From Streptomyces sp. CT34 (GTDB lineage Bacteria > Actinomycetota > Actinomycetes > Streptomycetales > Streptomycetaceae): a stretch of DNA of 64,000 nucleotides. Location: positions 3,485,744-3,549,743 of the forward strand of contig NZ_KN708638.1 of assembly GCF_000805335.1 (NCBI RefSeq), read 5' to 3'. The notes under the pieces were generated by a model. That model made no database searches and was not told the origin of the DNA. It worked only from the letters and a program-made list of their open reading frames with translations. Positions 33,955 through 42,472 of this stretch are shown here, piece after piece (position 1 is the first letter of the stretch; each line of letters opens with the position of its first letter). A program made the translations under genes and the position numbers.

Positions 33955-35222
33955 GAATCGTCCTGGCCCCCGCCCCAACAGGTTCGGGTCACAACATGCG
34001 CACCCTCGCCCTCACCCGGGAACTGCGCCGTAAGGTCCCCGACGCGGAGCTGACCGTGCTGCTCGGCTCTCTGCAGTCGACGTTCGGCCCCCTCTTCGAG
34101 GAGGCGGGCGTCAAGGTGATCGACGTTGCGGGCGACCATGTCGACCACGCGACTCACAGCAACCTGACCCGTGACTTGAGCTGGACGACGTACGTCAAGG
34201 AGTACCTCGCACCGGCCTTCGTCAACGGCGAACGGATGCTGGGCTATCTCTCGCACTATCAGGACCTTGAGCCGGACCTCGTGGTCAGCGACTACAACAT
34301 CTCGGCCAGCATGGCGGCCGCCTTCGCCGGCATACCCCACGCGCTGGTGACAGAGCGGTACGACTTCACCCTCTGCCAGATCGATGACCAGACGCTGGAG
34401 GCGGGAGGCTTCCGGATCAACCGCGAAGATCTACGACGGGGCCGCAACGCCCTGCACGCGGTCTTCGAACAGATCGTCACCACGGCGGAGCTCGTTCTGA
34501 CCGACAAGCCGTACGTACCGGAGCTCGACGAAGGCACCGCCGTAGCCCGCGCGATGCGCGAGGGCAAAGCGGTCTTCACCGGGCCCATGATCCGCGACAT
34601 ACCCGGCCGACGGGACAGTGCCACCGTCCGCGCCTCGCTCGGCCTCGGGCCTGGCCCAGTCATGGTTGGTTCTGTCGGCGGCACCACTATGTTCCAGGAG
34701 AACAAACAGCAAGTCATCGAGTCCTACATCCACGCCCACCAGCGTCTGAAACAGCACCACCCGGACCTCCAGCTCGTCCTTCTGGGCCGCGAGAGAGTGG
34801 AGGCGCCCGACGACGTGGTCGTCCTTACCTACCTGCCCGACTGGATGCCACTGCTCCAAGAGGCCGACGTCCTGCTGTCGGCGCCGGGATGGATCACAGT
34901 GACCGAGGTGGCCGCCCTACGCGTGCCCACTGTCTTCGTGCTCAGCAGCCTCGGGGAGTACCACGAGGTCGAGGCATCCGATCGGCTTGGGCGGCTCGGC
35001 TTCCCCTCTCTCGTAGCACCCTCGACAGAGGAACTCGCCAGTGTGGTAAAGCCATTGATCGGCAGTCGGGTGGCCGAACCGACCCCGGCTCATCTTGCGG
35101 TAGCCCCGAACGGTTCGGGTACGACCAAGGCCGCGGGCCTGCTGGCGGACGCCGCGCGAGCCGCCCACGCTCGTCTTGGGCGCCCGGCTCCGGTCGGCAC
35201 CACCGAGGGAACCGGGCGGTGA
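33951..35222 (+). CDS. GT-B glycosyltransferase
   Basis: 423 residues from ATG 33951 (ATGA overlap). N-terminal APAPTGSGHNMRTLALTREL is a MurG/GT28-like acceptor-domain glycine loop. The C-terminal domain has VMVGSVGGTTMF, LVLLGRERV and VVVLTYLPDWMPLLQEADVL with SAPGWITVTEVAALRVPTVF, the nucleotide-sugar site of this fold. With rmlA/rmlB next door it likely moves a dTDP-6-deoxysugar onto a small acceptor, plausibly a hydroxybenzoate derivative made by the next gene's product. Confidence 0.85.
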   Translation: MRIVLAPAPTGSGHNMRTLALTRELRRKVPDAELTVLLGSLQSTFGPLFEEAGVKVIDVAGDHVDHATHSNLTRDLSWTTYVKEYLAPAFVNGERMLGYLSHYQDLEPDLVVSDYNISASMAAAFAGIPHALVTERYDFTLCQIDDQTLEAGGFRINREDLRRGRNALHAVFEQIVTTAELVLTDKPYVPELDEGTAVARAMREGKAVFTGPMIRDIPGRRDSATVRASLGLGPGPVMVGSVGGTTMFQENKQQVIESYIHAHQRLKQHHPDLQLVLLGRERVEAPDDVVVLTYLPDWMPLLQEADVLLSAPGWITVTEVAALRVPTVFVLSSLGEYHEVEASDRLGRLGFPSLVAPSTEELASVVKPLIGSRVAEPTPAHLAVAPNGSGTTKAAGLLADAARAAHARLGRPAPVGTTEGTGR

Positions 35223-35803
35223 GCGGCCCCCAGCAGGCCGGCGACGTATCGGTGATCGCCGGTGCCACGCGCATGTTGCTGACGAGTGATGGCTCAACCA
35301 CCGTGCTCCTGGAGGCGCTGCTCGACTGCAGCCTCAGCGTTCAGGTCGACAGGCAGGAGTTCGTGCCTGTGCCTCGGCTGGCCTCTGCGGCGGTCACCGC
35401 CCTTGGCCTCGTCCCGGGAGGCACAGCTGTCGAACGGGCCTCCACGCTGCGCACGTCTACGGGCGCGACGGTCAGCCGGAACTTGGTGGTCTTTACCGCA
35501 CCACCTGCGGGCTGGTCCGGTTCGGCCGAGGACCTCGCCCCCCTGGGCAAGCGGCTGCGCGAACAGCGCACCCGGCAGCACCGGGAGGTCCTGTCTTCCG
35601 GTAGGGCCCAGTGGCACGACGGTGTCCACAGCAGGCCCTGCGCGTACAAGGAGTACGTCATCACGTGTGACGACGGCGGAAAGCTGTACGTGCACGAGCG
35701 ATTCAGCCCCGATCACGTACGCCCGCCCGTGGACCACCGCCCCGATCGAAGCAAGGTGCCACAGGTGGCGGCCAGACGCGCGTACCTGCCGACCACCGGC
35801 TGA
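35219..35803 (+). CDS. Chorismate-lyase-like protein (DUF98/UbiC fold)
   Basis: 194 residues from GTG 35219, overlapping the glycosyltransferase stop (GTGA). MLLTSDGSTTVLLEALLDC, then VERASTLRTSTGATVSRNLV with an Arg, and YKEYVITCDDGGKLYVHERF with a Glu, correspond to the Arg and Glu of chorismate pyruvate-lyases (UbiC family, DUF98). Expected reaction: chorismate to 4-hydroxybenzoate and pyruvate. The class II DAHP synthase nearby would supply chorismate. Orthologues with other aromatic ligands exist, so the product could differ. Confidence 0.75.
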   Translation: MSGPQQAGDVSVIAGATRMLLTSDGSTTVLLEALLDCSLSVQVDRQEFVPVPRLASAAVTALGLVPGGTAVERASTLRTSTGATVSRNLVVFTAPPAGWSGSAEDLAPLGKRLREQRTRQHREVLSSGRAQWHDGVHSRPCAYKEYVITCDDGGKLYVHERFSPDHVRPPVDHRPDRSKVPQVAARRAYLPTTG

Positions 35804-35926
35804 AACTGGTCAGTCCCCTGGGGCAACACTCCAAGTGCTGTTAGCATGGCGCTTAGTTCGATGTTTCACGAAGAACGAATAATGGACTCCGAACCATCAC
35901 GCCCCCGGCGAGTCAGGAGCCAACTG

Positions 35927-38137
35927 ATGAGTCCTCCCTCTCTGCGTACCTTCGTCCTGGATCAGCTCTTGGACGACAACGCTCGGGTCCCCGCTGTCAT
36001 CGGGCGGGACGCAACCGATGTGATCACCCCGGATCGCGCTCTGCGGGACGCGGCTCTCGCACTACTGGTGTTGCCCGGATCCGACGACCAGGAGCTTGCG
36101 TCCCGGCTCCTCGACGCGCTGCGCGAGTTCGATGACCTTGAGCACCCTGGCTTCCACGAATTGCTCGACGTCACCGGAGCACCGCACGTCGTGGGAGATG
36201 TCCGTACCCCCTCGTCCCAGGCTCTGGCAGGCTGGGCTCTGTACCGCGCCGGCTCGCTGCTAGGCGAGGAAGCCCTCGTTGCCGCGGCGCATGAGTGTTT
36301 GCGGCAGGTCATAGAAGCGGTGACCGCGCACGGTTGGCCCGCACGACTCGACCGGTCTTGGGCCACCATCTTGGACGGCGCAAGCCCGTTGGAGGAAGCT
36401 GCGGTCCTGGTCCTGGCCGCTGATGCGGTGGACGACGGCGCGCCTGAATGGTCCACCTTCCTCGACGTTGCCGCACGACACCTGGAGCGGTATGTCCACG
36501 AGAACGGCGTCTGGGCCTGCCTCACCCCACGCGGTGAACCGGACACGATGTACGGCCACCGAGCCCGCGCCGGCGCTCTCGCCGCCCTCGCCTGGGCGGC
36601 ACTTCACGACCGCGGCTGCCACGATCGCGCCGCCGACCACGCGCGACAAGCGCTGCTGCACGTCCAGGCGCACCACCCCCACGTCGGCGCCCGGGGCTAC
36701 TGGGACCGCAGCGATGCGGCCTCCGTGGTCCGCGTCGACCCCGTAGCCGCTCTGCACGGGCGGCCCGACTCGCCGTTTCCCGCTAAGCTCCTCGCCGACC
36801 ATGCCCTGCTCGCGCTCGCCGCCCGCAGGGTCACCGCACTCGGCGAGGTCGGCGGCGACGCGGACGTACAGCTCAAGGCGCTGGCTGAGGAAGCCACTGC
36901 CGAGGTGGAGCGGTACACCGATCCACAGGCCGGTGGGGTCTTCCAGGGACAGGGCAGCTGGTTCTCCACCCCCGTTGACCCGACCGTGCCGCTGGCCCGG
37001 CATGTCATGGCGCCGCCCCGCAGTACCGGTTCGTTCGCTGTCGGCAACACCACGTACGTGCCGTTCCACCAGAAGCATGCGCAAACGCAGCTTCTGGCGC
37101 TGCGGGCGCTCGGCGACCGGACGCCCACGGCCTCAAAGGCACCAACCCTGGCCGAGCCGCTGGAGCCCGTGCCTTTCGACAACGACCTGAGCTGGGTGAC
37201 GAGCGCGCCGCTGTCCGAAGGGCTGGTCGACATCCCGGGGTACCTGCGTTGGTTGAGGTCCACCGCTTCGGGGCTCGGCTACGGGCTGACCCCATACCCA
37301 GCGCCGCTTGGACTCAGGTCCGATCGCACCGCGCAGACATTTTCCGTTTTGCACGTCGTCTCCGACTTGATGGCCCTCGGGGAGCCGGTACCTGACGTGC
37401 CGGGCGTGCTTACAGGGGTGTTCGCCACCCAGAACACGGACGGGGGGTTCGGCGAACAGCCCGGTCTGCCGTCCGAGGCGTTCACGACGTACTGCGCTGT
37501 GCTCACAGCGGTCGTCCTTGGCGGCGGCGACCATCCGGCGTTCGACCGCGACGCCTGCGTGGAGTTCCTACGCGCTTGCCAACGCTCCGAGGGCGGCTTC
37601 GGTAACGCCCCCGGCTATCCGCCCGACGCGTGGCACTCTCATCTGGCCGCGCTCACTCTGGTCGCACTGGGAGTCCGGCCGGACCACGAGGACAACCTCG
37701 TTGAGTTCCTGGTGAGTTGCCAGAACTCGGACGGAGGCTACGGCAACCTGCCCGGCTCGCCATCCGATACGTTTGCCACCTTCCGCGTCGTGGACACCCT
37801 GGTCGCCCTTGGGCTGCGTCCACCGCACGCGGACAAGACGGTCGCCTGGCTGCGCGGCCTGCAAACCGAGGCGGGCGGCTTCCGCTACCGGGAATCCAGT
37901 GTGGAGAGCTTTGTCGGCTCGTACCACGCCATCGCCGCGCTCTACGTCCTGGGAGCCTTGCCCGCCGACACCGCCGCCTGCATGCGCTGGCTCGCGGCCC
38001 GGCAAAGCGCTGACGGCGGCTTCTCCCGGACACCCGGCGGCCCCTCGGAGACGACCGACGAGGGGTTCATCGCGATCCAGGCCATCCACATGCTCGAAGG
38101 GAAGCTCAACCGCTCTTGGGCGGTGATGATGACATGA
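35927..38137 (+). CDS. Alpha-alpha toroid protein, prenyltransferase/cyclase-like repeats
   Basis: 736 residues from ATG 35927 (AGGAG eight bases upstream; 35882 is a possible earlier start). The C-terminal half has at least five repeats of the form QNTDGGFGEQPGLPSEAF, QRSEGGFGNAPGYPPDAW, QNSDGGYGNLPGSPSDTF, EAGGFRYRESSVESF and QSADGGFSRTPGGPS, the QW-like helical repeats of protein prenyltransferase beta subunits and triterpene cyclases. The N-terminal half is also helical with AxxHL patterns. No DxDD motif of class II terpene cyclases and no clear zinc site is seen, so the reaction is unknown. It overlaps the MFS start by four bases. Confidence 0.7.
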   Translation: MSPPSLRTFVLDQLLDDNARVPAVIGRDATDVITPDRALRDAALALLVLPGSDDQELASRLLDALREFDDLEHPGFHELLDVTGAPHVVGDVRTPSSQALAGWALYRAGSLLGEEALVAAAHECLRQVIEAVTAHGWPARLDRSWATILDGASPLEEAAVLVLAADAVDDGAPEWSTFLDVAARHLERYVHENGVWACLTPRGEPDTMYGHRARAGALAALAWAALHDRGCHDRAADHARQALLHVQAHHPHVGARGYWDRSDAASVVRVDPVAALHGRPDSPFPAKLLADHALLALAARRVTALGEVGGDADVQLKALAEEATAEVERYTDPQAGGVFQGQGSWFSTPVDPTVPLARHVMAPPRSTGSFAVGNTTYVPFHQKHAQTQLLALRALGDRTPTASKAPTLAEPLEPVPFDNDLSWVTSAPLSEGLVDIPGYLRWLRSTASGLGYGLTPYPAPLGLRSDRTAQTFSVLHVVSDLMALGEPVPDVPGVLTGVFATQNTDGGFGEQPGLPSEAFTTYCAVLTAVVLGGGDHPAFDRDACVEFLRACQRSEGGFGNAPGYPPDAWHSHLAALTLVALGVRPDHEDNLVEFLVSCQNSDGGYGNLPGSPSDTFATFRVVDTLVALGLRPPHADKTVAWLRGLQTEAGGFRYRESSVESFVGSYHAIAALYVLGALPADTAACMRWLAARQSADGGFSRTPGGPSETTDEGFIAIQAIHMLEGKLNRSWAVMMT

Positions 38138-39375
38138 CCAGTGCTGCCTCAACCTCGACTGCGGCTGTCCCCACGTCTGACACGAGCCGGCGTGCTCCAT
38201 CGGCGCGGACCGTCTCTCTGTTGTCCTTCGCCACGATGTTCGTCATCGGCACGGACACGTTCCTCGTTGCGCCGCTCCTACCGACTCTGGCCCATACCTT
38301 CGCAGTCTCCGCGGATGTCTCCGGTTGGATGGTCAGCGCCTACGCTCTCGGCTACGCGCTGTTCGCGCTGATCGCAGGGCCACTGTCGGACGGGCGCGAC
38401 CGCCGTCGAGTGCTGCTCACCGGTCTTGTCGGGTTCACCTTGATGACCGCGCTATGCGGCTTCGCCCAGGGCTTCTGGACGATGATCCTTTTCCGGTTCC
38501 TCGCCGGCGTAAGCGCCGCGTTCGTTTCCCCTCAGATCTGGGCTTCCATTCCGGTCCTGGTGAAGCCGGAGCAGATCGTGCGCACCATGGGCTTCGCCAC
38601 GGCCGGTCTGTCCATCGCGCAGTTCGCGGGCATCCCGCTCGGCAGCTGGCTCGCGGCGGACTCCTGGCACCTGCCGTTCTGGGCGATCGGCGGGATATCC
38701 GTCCTGCTGTGGCTGCTGTTGGCCCGCTTCTTCCCGTCAGTGCCAGGCCGCCCGGGTGCTTCCGGGCATGGCGCCCGGGCCATCTTCGGCACTTACGGCA
38801 CGGTCTTCGGCAGCGGCCGGTTGCGCTGGTTCCTCCTTGGCTACCTGGTCTTCCAGACCGGCAACTTCGAGGCCATCTCCTTCTTCGGCTCCTGGTTCAC
38901 CAAGGACTTCAACCTCAGCGTCGCCTCTGTGGGCACCGCAATGATGGCCGTCGGCGCGGGCAATGTCGTCGGCTCCCTGTTCGGCAGCCGTCTCGTGCAG
39001 CGCCTGGGCCTTTATCGCTCGCTGCTGACCGGCGTACTGGTCATGGTGGTGCTGTACTGCCTGGTGTCGTTCTCACCGAACCTCGCCACGGCGCTGGTAC
39101 TGCTCGCACTCGTCATGATGGTCGCCGGCTTCGTCTTCCCGGTGTTCATGAGCATCCTGCAGCAGCAGACCGAGACCGCGCGCGGAACTGTCTCCTCCCT
39201 GGCCAACGCGGCGATGTACATCGGCACGACCATCGGGGGCGCAGTTGGCGGCATCCTGCTGACCAAGGTCAACGGCTTCTTCGGCGTGGCCGCCTTCGCG
39301 ATCGCCGCCTATCTGGTGTCGCTCGTGGTCTACGGAGCAGCTGGTGCCTTCCGGCACCAGGAGGCCGACGGATGA
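38134..39375 (+). CDS. MFS transporter (DHA1-like, 12 helices)
   Basis: 413 residues from ATG 38134, with ATGA overlaps at both ends. Motif A-like GPLSDGRDRRRVLLTGLVGF follows helix 2; the profile shows about 12 helices with a central break after PGRPGASGHGA. Sugar or multidrug efflux proteins of this size are common in natural-product operons. Coupling to the toroid protein and the oxidoreductase suggests it exports the operon's product. Confidence 0.88.
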   Translation: MTSAASTSTAAVPTSDTSRRAPSARTVSLLSFATMFVIGTDTFLVAPLLPTLAHTFAVSADVSGWMVSAYALGYALFALIAGPLSDGRDRRRVLLTGLVGFTLMTALCGFAQGFWTMILFRFLAGVSAAFVSPQIWASIPVLVKPEQIVRTMGFATAGLSIAQFAGIPLGSWLAADSWHLPFWAIGGISVLLWLLLARFFPSVPGRPGASGHGARAIFGTYGTVFGSGRLRWFLLGYLVFQTGNFEAISFFGSWFTKDFNLSVASVGTAMMAVGAGNVVGSLFGSRLVQRLGLYRSLLTGVLVMVVLYCLVSFSPNLATALVLLALVMMVAGFVFPVFMSILQQQTETARGTVSSLANAAMYIGTTIGGAVGGILLTKVNGFFGVAAFAIAAYLVSLVVYGAAGAFRHQEADG

Positions 39376-40304
39376 GTACAGCCGCTCTTTTCGACCGGTA
39401 CGGAACCCCGGAGGAGCTGTACACCACCGAGATCCCGGTCCCCTCTCCGGGCTACGGCGAAGTGCTGGTCCGCTACACCGCGATCGGGGTCAACCCCATC
39501 GACTGGAAGATCCTCCGCGGCGATCTACGCACTCAACTGCCGTTGGCCTTCCCTGGCTGCCTCGGTGTCGAAGCGGCGGGCGTGGTCGTGGAAACGGGCG
39601 CCGGAGTACGACGGTTCTCGGTCGGTGACGCCGTAATTCGCCACGGTCGTCCCGGCACCTACCGGATTCACGAGGTGGTGCCGGCGTCTCAAGAGGCCGA
39701 TGAACTCACCGCCATGCCCGCTCGTTTCTCCGCCGAACAGGCTGCGGTCCTGCCTGTAGCCGCAGGTACTGCTTACTCCGCCCTGCGTCAGGTCGGACTG
39801 CGCGCTGGGGAGCGGCTCCTGGTGCACGGGGCGTCCGGCGGGGTGGGCCTCGCCACGGTCCAGCTCGCTCTACTGATGGGCGCGGCCGAGGTCATAGGAA
39901 CCGCCTCCCCCCGCCATCACGAACTGCTGTTCCGTCTCGGTGCGACTCCCGTCGAATACGGCAGCGGGCTGCCAGAGAGGCTTGCCGCCTTCGGAACCAT
40001 GGACGCCTCGGTCGACTGTGCGGGAGGGCCACAGCCCACCGTAGCCACGGTACGGCTGGTGGACAGGCCAGCCCGCCGCGTGACCATCGTCCCCGACCCC
40101 GAGGCTCATGCCCAGGATGTGCCGTTCGTTGAGCATGTGCCGTTGGAACTCGCTTCCACGCTCGACCTCATAGGCCATAGCGCCTTCGAACTCCCCATCT
40201 CTGCCCGCTTCCCGCTTTCCCGGGCCGCCGAGGCACTCGCCCTGAGCCAGAAGGGCGGTTCCGGCGGGAAGATCGTCCTCCTCCCGGACGGGATACCGCA
40301 GTAA
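39372..40304 (+). CDS. Quinone-oxidoreductase-type (MDR) reductase
   Basis: 310 residues from ATG 39372 (ATGA overlap). GroES-like N-terminal domain with GYGEVLVRYTAIGVNPIDWK and PGCLGVEAAGVVVETGAGV; Rossmann part LLVHGASGGVGLATVQLALL. No zinc-binding Cys/His set is present, as in QOR-type NADPH-dependent enoyl or quinone reductases. A carbonyl or enone in the sugar or aromatic part is a likely substrate. It ends 81 bp before the esterase gene. Confidence 0.88.
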   Translation: MSTAALFDRYGTPEELYTTEIPVPSPGYGEVLVRYTAIGVNPIDWKILRGDLRTQLPLAFPGCLGVEAAGVVVETGAGVRRFSVGDAVIRHGRPGTYRIHEVVPASQEADELTAMPARFSAEQAAVLPVAAGTAYSALRQVGLRAGERLLVHGASGGVGLATVQLALLMGAAEVIGTASPRHHELLFRLGATPVEYGSGLPERLAAFGTMDASVDCAGGPQPTVATVRLVDRPARRVTIVPDPEAHAQDVPFVEHVPLELASTLDLIGHSAFELPISARFPLSRAAEALALSQKGGSGGKIVLLPDGIPQ

Positions 40305-40385
40305 CCGGACAGGAGCATCAACACCCCATTGTTTTCAGCCTCCTGACGGATCACCCCCGTATCACGAACGAACAGAGAACTCACT

Positions 40386-41324
40386 ATGTCCTACCGCTAC
40401 GACAGTGACCTCATCGAAGCCGCAGGGAACTTCGGCGTCTTCGATCTGACCAACCCCCAGGAGACCCGAGCCAAACTGATCGCGGCCAGCGCCGGGCGCC
40501 CCGCCCCCGACACCACCGGGGTCGAGGTCACCGACCTGGAGATCCCGGGCCCCGCGGACAACCCCCGTGTTCCGGTGAGGGTCTACCGGCCCGCCGGAGT
40601 CGACCAGACTCTCCCGGCAGTCCTCAACATCCATGGTGGCGGCTTCGTGATCGGCCGGATCGAGGTCGACGACGCCACATGCCTGGACATCGCGCGCCGG
40701 GTGGAGGCCGTCGTTGTGTCCGTCGGCTATCGGCTTGCCCCGGAGCACCCGTATCCGGCTGGCGCCGAGGACTGCTATGCCGCCCTGCTGTGGCTGGCAG
40801 AGCACGCGAGCGAACTCGGCGTTGACGCCACTCGCATCGCGGTCCACGGGATCAGCGCCGGCGGGGGCCTGTCCGCCGCCGTCACCCTCATGGCCCGTGA
40901 CCGGAGCGGCCCCGCCATCGCCTTCCAGTACCTTGACCTGCCCGAGCTGGACGACCGGTGCGACACCCTGAGCATGGCCCGGTTCACCGATACCCCGGGC
41001 TGGAACACACCGAATGCCGCAATCAGTTGGAGGCACTACCTGGGCGAGCGTGCAGGCGGCGACGACGTGCCGGTGTACGCAGCCCCTGCCCGCGCCAAGG
41101 ACCTCTCGGGGCTGCCCCCGGCGTATGTCGTGGCGTTCGAGTACGACCCGTGCCGGGACGAGGCAGTAGCCTACGCGGAGACCCTCTTTGCCGCGGGCAT
41201 CCCCGTCGAAGTGCATGTCTTCTCCGGTGCTTACCACCTGGCGTATCTGATCCCGACGGCAAAGGTGTCCCGACGGCGAGCCGAAGAACGCGTCACCGTA
41301 CTGCGGCACGCACTGCACGGCTGA
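40386..41324 (+). CDS. Alpha/beta hydrolase, hormone-sensitive lipase (HSL) type
   Basis: 312 residues. HSL hallmarks: oxyanion motif LNIHGGGFVIGRIE, nucleophile motif VHGISAGGGLSAAV (GxSxG), an acid in AFEYDPCRDEAVAY and the catalytic His in GAYHLAYL. It is a serine carboxylesterase/lipase of the HSL clan acting on small esters. Last gene of the plus-strand set, followed by a strong terminator. It may remove or place an acyl group on the pathway product. Confidence 0.9.
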   Translation: MSYRYDSDLIEAAGNFGVFDLTNPQETRAKLIAASAGRPAPDTTGVEVTDLEIPGPADNPRVPVRVYRPAGVDQTLPAVLNIHGGGFVIGRIEVDDATCLDIARRVEAVVVSVGYRLAPEHPYPAGAEDCYAALLWLAEHASELGVDATRIAVHGISAGGGLSAAVTLMARDRSGPAIAFQYLDLPELDDRCDTLSMARFTDTPGWNTPNAAISWRHYLGERAGGDDVPVYAAPARAKDLSGLPPAYVVAFEYDPCRDEAVAYAETLFAAGIPVEVHVFSGAYHLAYLIPTAKVSRRRAEERVTVLRHALHG

Positions 41325-41332
41325 GCGTGGGT

Positions 41333-41375
41333 ACCGCTCCTGGGCCCGCGACCACTGCGGGCCCAGGAGCGGTAG
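41333..41375. terminator. Strong terminator after the esterase
   Basis: A perfect 18-bp GC-rich stem (41333-41350 with 41358-41375) and a 7-nt loop, nine bases after the stop codon. Confidence 0.92.
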
Positions 41376-41391
41376 CATGCGAGCCATCATG

Positions 41392-41409
41392 TTCTATCAT
41401 CGTAGAACT
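41392..41409. promoter_or_regulatory. Candidate operator upstream of the ArsR gene
   Basis: Inverted repeat GTTCTA/TAGAAC with a 6-bp spacer, 77 bp ahead of the ArsR start in an AT-rich patch that should hold its promoter. Autoregulation is inferred. Confidence 0.5.
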
Positions 41410-41485
41410 TTGAATTAGATATTACCTAGGCTTAACCTTGGGGGAGTGAGCCATAGCGACACATGCCGACAAGGAGGTCGTGACA

Positions 41486-41815
41486 ATGCGCGCCAAGCTC
41501 TACCACCCGGACCGGCGAGATATCTCCCTGGACAAGGTGCTGCATGCACTGAGTGATCCGATTCGCCGCGACGTCGCACGCGTCATGCATCAGGAAGGCT
41601 CGCGCGCCTGCGGGCAACTGAACTATCCCATCGCGAAGTCGACGCTCTCACACCACCTCAAAGTATTGCGAGAGTCCGGTGTCATGCACACTGAAGTCCG
41701 AGGCACCGCACGGGTGATCACATTGCGGCGCGAGGACATCGAAGCCCGCTTCCCAGGTCTGCTCGATGCCGTACAGGTCACCGCCCCTGCTCCGGAGGAA
41801 ACGGCGAGCGCGTGA
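41486..41815 (+). CDS. ArsR family regulator
   Basis: 109 residues from ATG 41486, with AAGGAGG nine bases upstream. VLHALSDPIRRDVARVMHQE is helix 1 to 2 and STLSHHLKVLRESGVMHTEV with RGTARVITLRREDIE the recognition helix and wing. No metal-binding Cys pair typical of arsenic sensors is seen, so it probably senses an organic ligand or redox state. It is set off from both neighbours by terminators and is a one-gene unit. Confidence 0.9.
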   Translation: MRAKLYHPDRRDISLDKVLHALSDPIRRDVARVMHQEGSRACGQLNYPIAKSTLSHHLKVLRESGVMHTEVRGTARVITLRREDIEARFPGLLDAVQVTAPAPEETASA

Positions 41816-41910
41816 GCGTCCACGCCAGGCCTCCACGCACACACCATGCTGCTCCGCTTTAACTCCCTTTGTAGACACGTTCGATGAGCAGGCACCTACC
41901 GAAGGATCAA

Positions 41911-41949
41911 GGCTTCACCCCGTTTCCCGCCGGAAGACGGGGTGAAGCC
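41911..41949. terminator. Hairpin downstream of the ArsR gene
   Basis: A perfect 13-bp stem (41911-41923 with 41937-41949) with a 13-nt loop. Confidence 0.8.
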
Positions 41950-42041
41950 CTCGGATGGAGCGCGTCTTTGCCCTCCGCGGAAGCTCGCTACCGGTGTTCT
42001 TCGCATACGTGGCCGACTGTGCGCCCACTCCCCGTACAGCA

Positions 42042-42389
42042 TCATCGTCGAATCGCCCGCGGTGGCCTCACCATCCGGACCGGTTCGCACCGACGCCGGG
42101 AGTCGCTGTGCCGAGTGCCTTCGATGGTGACGCCGTTCCAGGAGGCGACGTGGTTCTTGATCCGGCGGGCCAGGGTGGTGGGGTGTGGGTAGTACCAGGC
42201 GGCGTTGGGGTTGGGTACGCCGTCGACGGTGAGGGTGTGGCAGCGGGCCATGCCCTTCCAGGGGCACAGGGACTTGGTCGGGCTATTGGTGAAGTACTCG
42301 CTGTGCAGCGACTCCGGCGGGAAGTAGTGGTTGCCTTCCAGCACCTTCGTACGGCGTGTCTCGGCGAGCACCACGCCGTTCCAGATCAC
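42042..42389 (-). CDS. DUF427 protein, possibly with altered ends
   Basis: 115 residues from GTG 42389. VLEGNHYFPPESLHSEYFTN, LCPWKGMARCHTLTVDG and AAWYYPHPTTLARRIKNHVA are the central blocks of DUF427 (small beta-rich proteins of about 95 residues, function unknown). The C-terminal 30 residues (after VTIEGT) are basic and not of the family type, and the start abuts a transposase remnant, so the gene has probably been clipped at both ends. Confidence 0.65.
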   Translation of the reverse strand: MIWNGVVLAETRRTKVLEGNHYFPPESLHSEYFTNSPTKSLCPWKGMARCHTLTVDGVPNPNAAWYYPHPTTLARRIKNHVASWNGVTIEGTRHSDSRRRCEPVRMVRPPRAIRR

Positions 42390-42396
42390 GGAGAGG

Positions 42397-42472
42397 CCGA
42401 GCGGGCCGGGGCGTACCTGTTCAAGCCATTGCGGCAGGTTATCGAGTCGATTAACCAGACCTTCAAGGGGCA
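42397..42472 (+). pseudogene. Transposase C-terminal fragment
   Basis: The frame reads AYLFKPLRQVIESINQTFKG and QL, resembling the C-terminal (R/Q)xxIExxxxxFKGQL motif of IS982/IS4-like transposases. It is only about 25 codons, squeezed between the DUF427 start and a truncated IS, showing that at least two elements met here. Confidence 0.5.
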
